The notes: generated by a model not told the origin, from the letters alone. Numbered from the stretch's first letter, positions 13,817-20,342 are shown. The stretch: DNA of 20,342 nt from Candidatus Mediterraneibacter colneyensis (GCA_019114745.1 DXEY01000167.1:1-20342); one strand, 5' to 3'. Numbers and translations: made by a program.

Positions 13817-15166
13817 TTAAGCCGTCGGCGTTTCTGACGTTTCGTTCTCGCTTTCGTGTTTCTGAGTATCGTCATCCTCTGTTCCGGGTTCTGATTCTGT
13901 GTCCGGCAGATACTTTTCAGGCAGATATACATGTACGCTTTCCACGCGGTTTTTATCCAGCTTTTCTACAACCAGCCGGATGCCGTCCTCGGTAGTCACT
14001 TCGTCGTTTCGTTCAGGCAGCCTGTCCAGGTGTTCGATGATAAGCCCGCCAAGCGAGTCGTAATCCTCCGAGGCAAATGTAGTGTGGATCCGGTCGTTAA
14101 CGTCGTCCAGGTTTACGGCTCCGTCAATGATATACTCAAGTTCTGAGATCTGATTGATCGTATCTTCCTCCGGGGCGTCGTATTCATCGTGAATCTCCCC
14201 GACAAGTTCTTCCAGGATATCCTCCAGCGTGATCAGCCCGGCCATTTCGCCGTACTCATCGAGCACGATGGCGATGTTGAACGTGGATTGCCGCATTTCC
14301 ACGAGCAGATCCGCAATGCTCTTATACTCATAGGTAAAATGCGGCTTCCGCATAATGTCGCGGATGTGGAAAGGCTCGTTGCTGTCATACAGCAGGAGAT
14401 CTTTCATATTGATGATTCCCACGATGTTATCCTGGGTCTCCTCGAATACCGGGAGACGGGTGAATTTATCTTCGCGGAAAATCCCGATCAGTTCGTCGTA
14501 GGTGTTTTCAACATCAGCAAAGGTAACGTGAACCCGCGGAACCATGATATCTTTTGCATGTGCGTCGTTGAAGTCAAACACATTGTTGATCAGTTCCTTT
14601 TCCCCGCTCTCGATCACGCCTTTTTCGTGGCTTACGTCCACGATCGTCCGCAGTTCTTCTTCCGTCATGCCTTTTTTCGCCGCAGCAGGATCTACCCGGA
14701 GCAGGAACATGATTCCGCGTGAGAGCAGATTGATGATAAAGATCACGGGCGTCATGACCGTCATAAAAACACGGATGAAGCGGATATAACGCAGAGAGAT
14801 CTTTTCCGCGTTCAGTGTGGCATAGTTTTTAGGCGTGATCTCGCCGAAAACGAGGATCGCGACTGTAAGTACCGCAGTGGCGATACTGACCATATATCCG
14901 CCGAAAGCATATGCAAGTGTAGCAGCAAGGGATGATGCAGAGATGTTTACGATATTGTTGCCTATCAATATGGCGCTCAGCATCTTTGAAGTATGGTTTT
15001 CTGTAGTTTCAAGAACAAGTGCCGCCCGTTTGTCTCCGTTGTCCGCAAGGGAACGCAGACGGATCTTGCTCACCGTAGTGAGGGCAGTCTCGTTCGATGA
15101 AAAAAATGCCGAGAGCACAAGAAGAATGATTAATATGATTAATTGAAAGGTGTCACCAGAGTCCAC
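13817..15166 (-). CDS. CNNM/CorC (HlyC/TlyC-like) membrane protein with CBS pair
   Basis: Labelled hemolysin family in many genomes, but the family is best understood as CNNM/CorC cation (Mg2+) transporters. The 449-residue protein has a DUF21 membrane domain with about four helices (about 1-170, including SAFFSSNETALTT and VFGEITPKNYATLN), a CBS pair (about 205-325; DIMVPRVHV and IVLDEYGEMAGLITLEDILEE), a C-terminal CorC_HlyC domain (about 340-425), and an acidic, low-complexity tail. The start is GTG 15166 with AGGAG 13 bases upstream; no ATG exists near this point, and the frame upstream of it overlaps the promoter. The amidase follows in the same direction. Confidence 0.93.
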   Translation of the reverse strand: MDSGDTFQLIILIILLVLSAFFSSNETALTTVSKIRLRSLADNGDKRAALVLETTENHTSKMLSAILIGNNIVNISASSLAATLAYAFGGYMVSIATAVLTVAILVFGEITPKNYATLNAEKISLRYIRFIRVFMTVMTPVIFIINLLSRGIMFLLRVDPAAAKKGMTEEELRTIVDVSHEKGVIESGEKELINNVFDFNDAHAKDIMVPRVHVTFADVENTYDELIGIFREDKFTRLPVFEETQDNIVGIINMKDLLLYDSNEPFHIRDIMRKPHFTYEYKSIADLLVEMRQSTFNIAIVLDEYGEMAGLITLEDILEELVGEIHDEYDAPEEDTINQISELEYIIDGAVNLDDVNDRIHTTFASEDYDSLGGLIIEHLDRLPERNDEVTTEDGIRLVVEKLDKNRVESVHVYLPEKYLPDTESEPGTEDDDTQKHESENETSETPTA

Positions 15167-15238
15167 TGTATTTATTCCACTCCTTTTATGATTACAGTAC
15201 GTCTGATCTGACGTTAAAAAACATAGTGATACCGCCCC

Positions 15239-15267
15239 ATTATACACTGAATCTGCGGATTATGCAA
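15239..15267 (-). promoter_or_regulatory. Promoter for the CNNM gene
   Basis: On the minus strand TTGCAT (15262-15267), a 17-bp spacer and a perfect TATAAT (15239-15244). Transcription would start near 15232, about 66 bases before the GTG start. This supports the downstream start, because the longer frame begins inside the -10 region. Confidence 0.7.
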
Positions 15268-15323
15268 GGTCGGGGCAGTGTTTCCGGGGAAAACGGGGCG
15301 ACGCAGGGAGGCCGAACTGTCAC

Positions 15324-15352
15324 TTTACATAACGAAAAGGTTGGATTATAAT
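15324..15352 (+). promoter_or_regulatory. Promoter for the murB-rapZ-whiA-HPr operon
   Basis: TTTACA (15324-15329), a 17-bp spacer and a perfect TATAAT (15347-15352). The predicted start is near 15359, about 36 bases before murB. It lies back to back with the CNNM promoter. Confidence 0.72.
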
Positions 15353-15394
15353 AATGTGGCGAATGAGCATAGAATTTAGAAACGGAGAATATCT

Positions 15395-16300
15395 ATGAAC
15401 CTGTATGAAGAACTTTGTTCCATTACCGGAGCGAAACATGTGTTACAGAACGAGCCGATGTCCGGTCATACGACCTTCCGCATCGGAGGACCGGCTGATT
15501 TTTTTGTTATGCCGTCAGATACAGAAGAAATCCGTCAGATCGCAGCGCTTTGCAGGAGAGAAAGCGTGCCGTACTATGTTGTTGGCAATGGCAGCAACCT
15601 TCTTGTTGGGGACAGAGGGTACCGGGGAGTCATTGTACAGGTGTTTAAGAATATGAATCACATCAGTGTGGATAACGGGAAGATCTGTGCGCAGGCGGGC
15701 GCGCTCCTCTCGAAGGTTGCAGCCGCCGCGTATGAGGCGGGGCTTACCGGCCTGGAGTTTGCCTCCGGTATACCCGGGACGCTCGGAGGCGCTGTCCGCA
15801 TGAATGCAGGAGCTTACGGCGGGGAGATGAAACAGGTGCTTGAAAGCGCGGAGGTGCTTACTCCGGAGGGGGAAGTGCTTGCGATCCCGGAGAAGGAGAT
15901 GAAGATGGGGTACCGCACCAGCATTGTTTCCAGGATGGATTATATTGTGCTTGGGGCAACTCTTGCGCTTGAGCCGGGCGATAAGCAGGAGATACGCGCC
16001 CGCATGGATGAGCTGAAAGAAAAGAGGGTGGCAAAGCAGCCTCTGGAATACGGCAGCGCCGGGAGCACATTTAAGAGACCGGAAGGTTATTTTGCGGGAA
16101 AACTGATCGAAGATGCCGGACTGCGGGGATTCCGTGTGGGAAATGCGCAGGTGTCTGAGAAGCACTGCGGATTTGTGATCAACCGCGGAGGGGCGACAGC
16201 GGCAGAAGTTGTGGAACTGATGGATGAAGTAGTGCGCCGGGTGGAAGAGACATCGGGAGTCCGCCTGGAACCGGAAGTGAAGAGGATAGGAGAGTTTTAG
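15395..16300 (+). CDS. murB: UDP-N-acetylenolpyruvoylglucosamine reductase
   Basis: MurB uses NADPH and FAD to make UDP-MurNAc, the first committed peptidoglycan precursor. The 301-residue protein is the shorter Gram-positive (type II) form. FAD-binding blocks are TTFRIGGPADFF, VVGNGSNLLVGDRGYRG and FASGIPGTLGGAVRMNAGAYGGE. Catalytic candidates are Arg174 in GYRTS, Ser224 in GSAGSTFKRP, and the glutamate in LEPEVKRIG near the C terminus. GGAG lies 7 bases before the ATG. It heads an operon in which rapZ starts 4 bases later, so wall precursor synthesis is co-expressed with the RapZ/WhiA/Crh-like regulators. Confidence 0.97.
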   Translation: MNLYEELCSITGAKHVLQNEPMSGHTTFRIGGPADFFVMPSDTEEIRQIAALCRRESVPYYVVGNGSNLLVGDRGYRGVIVQVFKNMNHISVDNGKICAQAGALLSKVAAAAYEAGLTGLEFASGIPGTLGGAVRMNAGAYGGEMKQVLESAEVLTPEGEVLAIPEKEMKMGYRTSIVSRMDYIVLGATLALEPGDKQEIRARMDELKEKRVAKQPLEYGSAGSTFKRPEGYFAGKLIEDAGLRGFRVGNAQVSEKHCGFVINRGGATAAEVVELMDEVVRRVEETSGVRLEPEVKRIGEF

Positions 16301-16303
16301 CAG

Positions 16304-17185
16304 ATGCGTTTTGTGATCGTAACCGGGATGTCGGGAGCAGGCAAATCAACAGCTTTGAAAATGTTGGAGGATATGGGGTATTTTTGCGTGGATAACCTTC
16401 CGATCCCGCTGCTCACCCGTTTTGTGGAGATGTTCAGTGAGCCGGAAGAGGAGGTCAGGAAGATCGCCCTTGGGATCGACGTCCGGGGCGGACAGGATTT
16501 CAGCGGATTAAAAGACGTTCTTGACGAGATGGATGAGAAACAGACAGAGTACGAGATCCTCTTCCTGGACGCACATGACGATGTATTGATCAAGCGGTAT
16601 AAGGAGACCAGACGCCAGCATCCGCTGAGCGGTTCGGGACGGGTGGATACCGGGATCGCCAAAGAGCGTGAAAAGATCATGTTCCTGAAGATGCGCGCCA
16701 CCTATATCCTGGATACGAGCAAGATGCTCACAAGGGAACTCAGGCTGGAGTTGGAGAAGATCTTTGTGCGGGGCGAGAGTTTCTGCAGTCTGTACATTAC
16801 GGTGATGTCGTTCGGGTTTAAGTACGGGATACCGCAGGACTCGGATCTGGTCTTTGACGTTCGTTTCCTTCCGAACCCGTATTATATTGACGAGCTGAAG
16901 GAGAAAACAGGAAACGATCCCGAAGTGCAGGACTATGTTATGGGAAACGACAAATCTCAGGTGTTTCTGGAGAAACTGACGGATATGGTCGATTTCCTGA
17001 TCCCCAATTATATCCTGGAGGGCAAGAACCAGCTCGTAATATCGATCGGATGTACCGGTGGAAAGCACAGGTCGGTGACACTGGCGAACGCGCTTTATCA
17101 GAGACTTGATGCAAAGGAAAACTACGGCGTGCGGATCGAACACCGGGATATCGGCAAAGATTCGATTACAAAAAGGAAAGAGTGA
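16304..17185 (+). CDS. rapZ: RapZ/YvcJ-family nucleotide-binding protein
   Basis: The 293-residue protein has a P-loop GMSGAGKS (8-15) in an N-terminal kinase-like domain and the family's C-terminal block with GCTGGKHRSVTLAN and EHRDIGKDS. In Escherichia coli RapZ controls glmS through small RNAs and senses glucosamine-6-phosphate; in Bacillus subtilis the orthologue YvcJ is an ATP/GTP-binding protein tied to competence. In a Gram-positive the second role or a wall-homeostasis role is more likely. It lies between murB (3-base gap) and whiA (4-base gap). Confidence 0.96.
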   Translation: MRFVIVTGMSGAGKSTALKMLEDMGYFCVDNLPIPLLTRFVEMFSEPEEEVRKIALGIDVRGGQDFSGLKDVLDEMDEKQTEYEILFLDAHDDVLIKRYKETRRQHPLSGSGRVDTGIAKEREKIMFLKMRATYILDTSKMLTRELRLELEKIFVRGESFCSLYITVMSFGFKYGIPQDSDLVFDVRFLPNPYYIDELKEKTGNDPEVQDYVMGNDKSQVFLEKLTDMVDFLIPNYILEGKNQLVISIGCTGGKHRSVTLANALYQRLDAKENYGVRIEHRDIGKDSITKRKE

Positions 17186-17189
17186 GGAC

Positions 17190-18149
17190 ATGTCTTTTTC
17201 TGGAAAAGTAAGGGAAGAACTGGCTGCGAACACCGCCTCTGCAAGACACTGCCAGCTGGCGGAACTTGCGGCTTTCGCCGGAATGTGCGGGACGGTCGTG
17301 GTAAACCGGTTTGACAGCTACAGCATAAAATTTCATTCAGAAAATTTTCTTGTTGCAAGAAAAGTCTTTACATTGATAGAAAAAACATTTAATATAAAAG
17401 CTGATATTTCTATACGCAGAAATATCAGGAGACAGAGCGTATCATATGCAGTGATCGTCAGACGGCATGAAGATGCGCTGAGGATCCTTCAGGCGACAAA
17501 AATGATCGGCGAGAATACATCCGCTGCCGGTGACATCCGCCCGTTCAGCCCGCTGGTGATCCAGCATACCTGCTGCAGACGGGCGTTTTTGCGGGGCGTA
17601 TATCAGGCGGCGGGGTCAATGAGCGACCCGAGAAAGTCGTATCATTTTGAAATCGTATGTGCTTCTGTTCAGGCAGCGGAGCAGATCCGGGATGTGATCT
17701 GCGGTTTTGGCCTGGACGCGAAGATCGTAAAGCGAAAGAAGTCTTTTGTTGTATATCTGAAAGAAGGATCTCAGATCGTAGATATCCTGAATGTGATGGA
17801 AGCCCATGTATCTCTGATGGAGCTTGAAAATGTCAGGATACTCAAAGAGATGCGAAACTCTGTCAACAGGAAAGTGAACTGCGAGACTGCGAATATCAAT
17901 AAGACTGTGTCGGCAGCAGTAAAACAGGTTGAGGATATTACATACTTGAGGGACACAGTAGGGCTTGACCATTTACCGGATAATCTGGTGGAGGCGGCGC
18001 TTGCGCGCCTGGAAAATCCTGACGCCACTTTGAAGGAACTGGGTGAGTCGCTCGATCCTCCCGTAGGCAAGTCCGGAATCAACCACAGACTGCGAAAGCT
18101 CAGTGAGATGGCAGAGAAGGTAAGGCAGGAACAAGGAGGATTATTATGA
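17190..18149 (+). CDS. whiA: WhiA-family DNA-binding protein
   Basis: WhiA combines a LAGLIDADG-like N-terminal domain without nuclease residues and a C-terminal helix-turn-helix. In actinomycetes it drives sporulation genes; in B. subtilis it affects cell division and chromosome segregation. The 319-residue protein starts MSFSGKVREEL at ATG 17190. Family landmarks are FLRGVYQAAGSMSDPRKSYHFE (about 132-153), NRKVNCETANINKT (about 230-243), and the HTH block LKELGESLDPPVGKSGINHRLRKL near the end. A longer open frame exists upstream, but it overlaps rapZ and has no family similarity. The last four bases overlap the HPr-like gene (ATGA). Confidence 0.96.
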   Translation: MSFSGKVREELAANTASARHCQLAELAAFAGMCGTVVVNRFDSYSIKFHSENFLVARKVFTLIEKTFNIKADISIRRNIRRQSVSYAVIVRRHEDALRILQATKMIGENTSAAGDIRPFSPLVIQHTCCRRAFLRGVYQAAGSMSDPRKSYHFEIVCASVQAAEQIRDVICGFGLDAKIVKRKKSFVVYLKEGSQIVDILNVMEAHVSLMELENVRILKEMRNSVNRKVNCETANINKTVSAAVKQVEDITYLRDTVGLDHLPDNLVEAALARLENPDATLKELGESLDPPVGKSGINHRLRKLSEMAEKVRQEQGGLL

Positions 18150-18406
18150 TAAAAACATCTGTTGTAGTCAGGACACAAGTCGGATTTGACGGGAGACCGA
18201 TCGCGCTGCTTGTACAGGAAGCGAGCCAGTATGTGAGCAAAGTATACATCCAGATCGGTGAGAAAAATGTTAATGCAAAGAGCATCATGGGTATGATGAG
18301 CCTGACCCTCGAAGACGGCGAGCAGATCACTGTAGTAACGGACGGCGAGGATGAGAAAAAGGCTGCCGAGGGGATCCGGACATTTTTTGCCAACAGGGTA
18401 AAATAG
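18146..18406 (+). CDS. HPr-family protein, Crh-like, with Asp in place of His15
   Basis: The 86-residue protein aligns without gaps to HPr and Crh. The active-site loop reads VGFDGRP where HPr has GIHARP and Crh has GLQARP, so residue 15 is Asp and PEP-dependent phosphorylation on histidine is impossible. Ser46 in NAKSIMGMMSL, the HPr-kinase site, is intact. It should therefore be a regulatory protein like Crh, which with CcpA mediates catabolite repression, and not a sugar-transport phosphocarrier. Its location directly after whiA (4-base overlap, AAGGAGG ribosome site) is the same as crh in the B. subtilis yvcJ-yvcK-whiA-crh cluster. The Asp15 and Gly16 pair is unusual in the proteins I know. 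Confidence 0.92.
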   Translation: MIKTSVVVRTQVGFDGRPIALLVQEASQYVSKVYIQIGEKNVNAKSIMGMMSLTLEDGEQITVVTDGEDEKKAAEGIRTFFANRVK

Positions 18407-18465
18407 AAAGAACAGAAGAGATACGCCTGCCATAAGGCGGTATAGATAAAAATGACATGAATGAG

Positions 18466-18496
18466 GAGGGCTGTACTGAAGGAGAGTGCAGCCCTC
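18466..18496 (+). other. 12-bp hairpin between the HPr-like and lipid-kinase genes
   Basis: GAGGGCTGTACT (18466-18477) pairs with 18485-18496 (one G-U) around the loop GAAGGAG. No T-run follows, so it is not a classic terminator. The purine loop resembles a Shine-Dalgarno sequence. It may be a partial terminator, a processing site or a stability element in a 139-base gap. A weaker hairpin, CGCCT/AGGCG, lies at 18424-18438. Confidence 0.45.
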
Positions 18497-18545
18497 TGTT
18501 GCGCAGAGCCGGCACAGAAAAAATAGAACAGGGGAGGATGCAGCG

Positions 18546-19481
18546 ATGAAAAAAATGTTGTTTATCTATAATCCCAATGCGGGGACAGGAGTCTTAAAAC
18601 CAAAGTTATCGGATGTAGTCGATACATTTGTCAAGGGCGGTTATGAGGTTACGATCTATCCTACCCAGAAGTATCATGACGGGATGGAGAAAATGTCCTC
18701 GTGCCCGGAAGGATATGACCTGATCGTGTGCAGCGGGGGCGACGGTACCCTCGATGAAGTTATGACAGGGATGAGGATGCGGAACTACAATGCGCCGCTG
18801 GGATATATCCCGGCAGGTACAACGAATGACTTCGCTTCGAGTCTGGGTATCCCAAAAGATATCCTGGAAGCAGCGGAGACGGCGATAAACGGTCAGCCTT
18901 TCCCCTGTGATATCGGTACGTTTAACGACGATTATTTCGTATATATTGCCGCATTCGGGCTTTTTACCGACGTTTCCTATGAGACGAAGCAGAGCATGAA
19001 GAATATTCTCGGACACCTGGCGTATGTGCTGGAAGGAGCAAAGAGAATCTTTAATATTCCGTCCTATAAAATACGTGTGATCCATGACGGTGAGGAGATT
19101 GAGGATGAATTTATATACGGAATGGTGACAAACTCCCGGTCTGTGGGGGGATTTAAAGGAATTATCGGAACGGACGTAGTGTTTGACGACGGCCTGTTTG
19201 AGGTGACGCTGATAAAGACGCCGAAAAATCCCCTGGAACTCAACGATCTGCTTGGAGCTATCGTGATGCGGCAGATCAATCCCGAGCGCATGTATTCCTT
19301 TAAATCCGGCTGTGTACAGTTTGAGTCTATGGAGGCGATACCGTGGACACTTGACGGGGAGTTCGGAGGCGCTCATGAAGAAGTGACCGTAAGAAACAGT
19401 ATGCAGGCGATTCAGATTATGGTAAAAACGGAGGTCGCGGCAGGGCTTTCTGTGGAAAATATGAAGGGAAAAGAAAAATAA
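18546..19481 (+). CDS. Diacylglycerol kinase family lipid kinase (DgkB/YegS-like)
   Basis: The 311-residue protein has the DAGK catalytic signatures: YNPNAGTG at the N terminus (8-15), the nucleotide loop SGGDGTLDEV (63-72), PAGTTNDFA (89-97), and the C-terminal DGLFEVTLI and TLDGEFGG blocks. Members phosphorylate diacylglycerol or related lipids, recycling it to phosphatidate in Gram-positives (DgkB). ATG 18546 has GGGAGG about 9 bases upstream; the frame runs 20 codons further up, but that part overlaps the hairpin and has no family match. It may be read from the upstream operon or from an unseen promoter. The exact lipid substrate is not determinable. Confidence 0.92.
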   Translation: MKKMLFIYNPNAGTGVLKPKLSDVVDTFVKGGYEVTIYPTQKYHDGMEKMSSCPEGYDLIVCSGGDGTLDEVMTGMRMRNYNAPLGYIPAGTTNDFASSLGIPKDILEAAETAINGQPFPCDIGTFNDDYFVYIAAFGLFTDVSYETKQSMKNILGHLAYVLEGAKRIFNIPSYKIRVIHDGEEIEDEFIYGMVTNSRSVGGFKGIIGTDVVFDDGLFEVTLIKTPKNPLELNDLLGAIVMRQINPERMYSFKSGCVQFESMEAIPWTLDGEFGGAHEEVTVRNSMQAIQIMVKTEVAAGLSVENMKGKEK

Positions 19482-19490
19482 AAAAAGTAC

Positions 19491-19519
19491 TTGCATCTTA
19501 TTTGAGTATATGGTATAGT
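19491..19519 (+). promoter_or_regulatory. Promoter for tRNA-Glu
   Basis: TTGCAT (19491-19496), a 17-bp spacer and TATAGT (19514-19519). The predicted start is near 19526. It has the same TTGCAT -35 as the CNNM promoter. Confidence 0.6.
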
Positions 19520-19520
19520 T

Positions 19521-19556
19521 ATATTCGCTGTGAGGGACAAGCCCGGCAGCGAATAT
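19521..19556 (+). other. Perfect inverted repeat in the tRNA-Glu leader
   Basis: ATATTCGCTG (19521-19530) pairs perfectly with CAGCGAATAT (19547-19556). It spans the predicted transcript start and ends 6 bases before the tRNA. It could fold in the precursor, or be a DNA operator. Confidence 0.6.
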
Positions 19557-19562
19557 GAATAT

Positions 19563-19634
19563 GGCTCCGTGGTCAAGCGGTCAAGACGCTAGCCTCTCAC
19601 GCTGGAATCAGGGGTTCGATTCCCCTCGGAGTCA
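19563..19634 (+). tRNA. tRNA-Glu (anticodon CTC)
   Basis: The 72-nt sequence folds as a cloverleaf: acceptor GGCTCCG with CGGAGTC (one G-U), anticodon stem CTAGC/GCTGG around the loop CTCTCAC (anticodon CTC, reading GAG), T-arm GGGG-TTCGATT-CCCC, and discriminator A. The CCA end is not encoded. A terminator follows directly. Confidence 0.95.
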
Positions 19635-19639
19635 CTAAG

Positions 19640-19665
19640 AAAGCCTTGGAAACAGGGCTTTTTTT
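19640..19665 (+). terminator. Intrinsic terminator of tRNA-Glu
   Basis: AAAGCC (19640-19645) pairs with GGCTTT (19556+100, i.e. 19656-19661) around a 10-base loop and continues into a run of seven T ending at 19665. Confidence 0.85.
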
Positions 19666-19672
19666 CGTGTTC

Positions 19673-19703
19673 GGTAATCAAGAGGTAATCAAAAAGGTAA
19701 TCA
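19673..19703 (+). repeat. Three short direct repeats of GGTAATCA
   Basis: GGTAATCA occurs at 19673, 19684 and 19696. The last two are in one frame and read GNQKGNQT, ending at a stop about 8 codons later. Similar glycine-asparagine repeats are, from memory, seen at the C termini of some tyrosine integrases that use tRNA sites, so this may be a leftover integrase tail. This is only suggestive. Confidence 0.4.
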
Positions 19704-19802
19704 GACATATGTTCGATTATTTTAATACATAAAGAGGAGGAAGATCTGCACATATAGAAATTACCTCATATCACAGGAAATTGAAGAATAATTATTACAT
19801 AG

Positions 19803-19838
19803 CCGATTGATTTTCATACGAGAGTCAATTGGTTTTTT
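19803..19838 (+). terminator. Orphan intrinsic terminator
   Basis: CCGATTGA (19803-19810) pairs with TCAATTGG (19825-19832, one G-U) and runs into six T. No intact gene lies between it and the tRNA terminator, so it probably marks the end of a lost gene or of a small RNA. Confidence 0.6.
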
Positions 19839-19873
19839 ATGCCCTTTTACATAGCCATGGGAAACATATTTGA

Positions 19874-20025
19874 GAACAGAAAGAGTCGACAATCAAGAGG
19901 GATAGGTTCATTTTGCCAGATACAAAGATTGCAAGAGTACCGCGGGGAATATCGTAAGGTACGGGTAAGAGCAAAAAATATGCGTTGCCTGAAATATTTT
20001 TTGAAAATCGGGGCGGTGATGCAAC
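19874..20025 (+). pseudogene. Possible decayed ORF, unrecognised
   Basis: In the frame with codons starting at 19874, the sequence reads a protein-like EQKESTIKRDRFILPD, then TKIARVPRGIS, a TAA at 19955-19957, and then GTGKSKKYALPEIFFENRGG. The frame continues to a stop inside the next gene. The composition on both sides of the stop looks coding, so it may be an inactivated gene lacking its 5' end. I recognise no family, and the alternative is ordinary non-coding DNA. Confidence 0.25.
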
Positions 20026-20342
20026 GTGCGGATCAGTGAGATCGATCTGTATCATCTTCCTGGCTGGATGAACGCTGTCTTTGAGCAAGTGGAAAAGCAA
20101 TGTGAAGAAGAATTGGAGAGGGAGTCAGAGACATATCGGAAGATTATAAAGGAAGAATATGCCCTGTTGGATCAGTACCCGTTTCTGTCTACGCTTACAG
20201 CCGGGGATGAGATTGCTGAGGGTATGGAACTGACGGTGGAAGAGCTGAAAGCTCTGTCTCGGTTTCTGGTATTGGAAGATGACCGGAGAGGGATCGAGGC
20301 GGTGAAGTATTATCTGTTAGGCGGGAGAGGGACGGTGGAAAT
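20026..20342 (+). CDS. Partial accessory-type protein of unknown function
   Basis: An open frame with no stop runs from GTG 20026 to the window edge (105 codons and 2 bases). A GGGGCGG ribosome site lies 9 bases upstream. The protein begins MRISEIDLYHLPGWMNAVFE, then a charged helical stretch rich in Glu, then YPFLSTLTAGDEIAEGMELT and EELKALSRFLVLEDDRRGIE, ending at YYLLGGRGTVE. It is strongly helical, soluble and acidic, with no signal peptide. I recall similar small proteins in conjugative or plasmid-like elements of gut Firmicutes (possibly the group called DUF6664), but cannot check. The position next to a tRNA and in AT-richer DNA fits a mobile-element gene. Confidence 0.7.
   Translation, partial: MRISEIDLYHLPGWMNAVFEQVEKQCEEELERESETYRKIIKEEYALLDQYPFLSTLTAGDEIAEGMELTVEELKALSRFLVLEDDRRGIEAVKYYLLGGRGTVE

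Noticed and set aside
19673..19703. GGTAATCA repeats as a CRISPR array
   Set aside because: Units are only 8 bases, spacers 3-4 bases, and there are three copies; this is not CRISPR architecture.
19839..20039. A 66-codon frame on the plus strand
   Set aside because: The start lacks a ribosome site, the composition looks unlike a protein, and another frame of the same DNA (from 19874) looks more coding.
19837..20100. An 87-codon frame on the minus strand
   Set aside because: It overlaps the partial gene with a good ribosome site on the other strand and has no recognisable features.

Overview
The window looks like a chromosomal segment of a spore-forming Gram-positive Clostridia, most likely Lachnospiraceae. 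Reasons: SpoIIR and a SPOCS/LysM spore protein; the murB-rapZ-whiA-HPr(Crh-like) gene order; a Clostridia-type cytosolic amidase with a SPOR domain; strong AGGAGG-type ribosome sites; and sigma-A promoters with 17-bp spacers. The genus assignment is inference from gene content and order only.

Layout. (1) 1-831, minus strand: a PlsC-type acyltransferase with its terminator. (2) 934-4579, plus strand: a possible sigma-E promoter, a small lipoprotein and a SPOCS-LysM protein, then ispE and an overlapping GntR/FCD regulator with their own promoter. (3) 4649-10007, plus strand: a tightly packed run of spoIIR, a CDF metal exporter with an N-D-D-D site, an acyl-ACP thioesterase, an HSL-type alpha/beta hydrolase, and an acyltransferase-like protein (HxxxD motif) fused to about six membrane helices. 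The last three look like a small acyl-lipid or ester module whose product I cannot name. (4) 10019-12358: a Cof-type HAD phosphatase and glmM, divergent, each with a readable promoter. (5) 12359-12967: a 609-bp non-coding interval between the convergent glmM and amidase genes. It holds two related extended hairpins (about 140 and 213 nt) in opposite orientation, whose stems differ by compensatory changes. (6) 12968-15166, minus strand: a SPOR-domain amidase and a CNNM/CorC-type membrane protein. (7) 15395-18406, plus strand: murB-rapZ-whiA-HPr-like, nearly without gaps. The HPr-like protein has Asp where HPr has its phosphorylated His15 but keeps Ser46. (8) 18546-19481: a diacylglycerol-kinase-family lipid kinase. 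(9) 19491-end: tRNA-Glu(CTC) with promoter, leader hairpin and terminator, followed by AT-richer sequence with short repeats, an orphan terminator, a possible decayed ORF, and the start of an accessory-type gene that runs off the window. This is the likely edge of a mobile or formerly mobile element.

Themes. Cell-wall precursor supply and remodelling (glmM, murB, rapZ, whiA, amidase), sporulation (SPOCS-LysM, spoIIR) and lipid metabolism (plsC, thioesterase module, lipid kinase) dominate. The least explained pieces are the paired hairpins, the thioesterase/hydrolase/membrane-acyltransferase module, the Asp15 HPr paralogue, and the tRNA-Glu-linked right edge.
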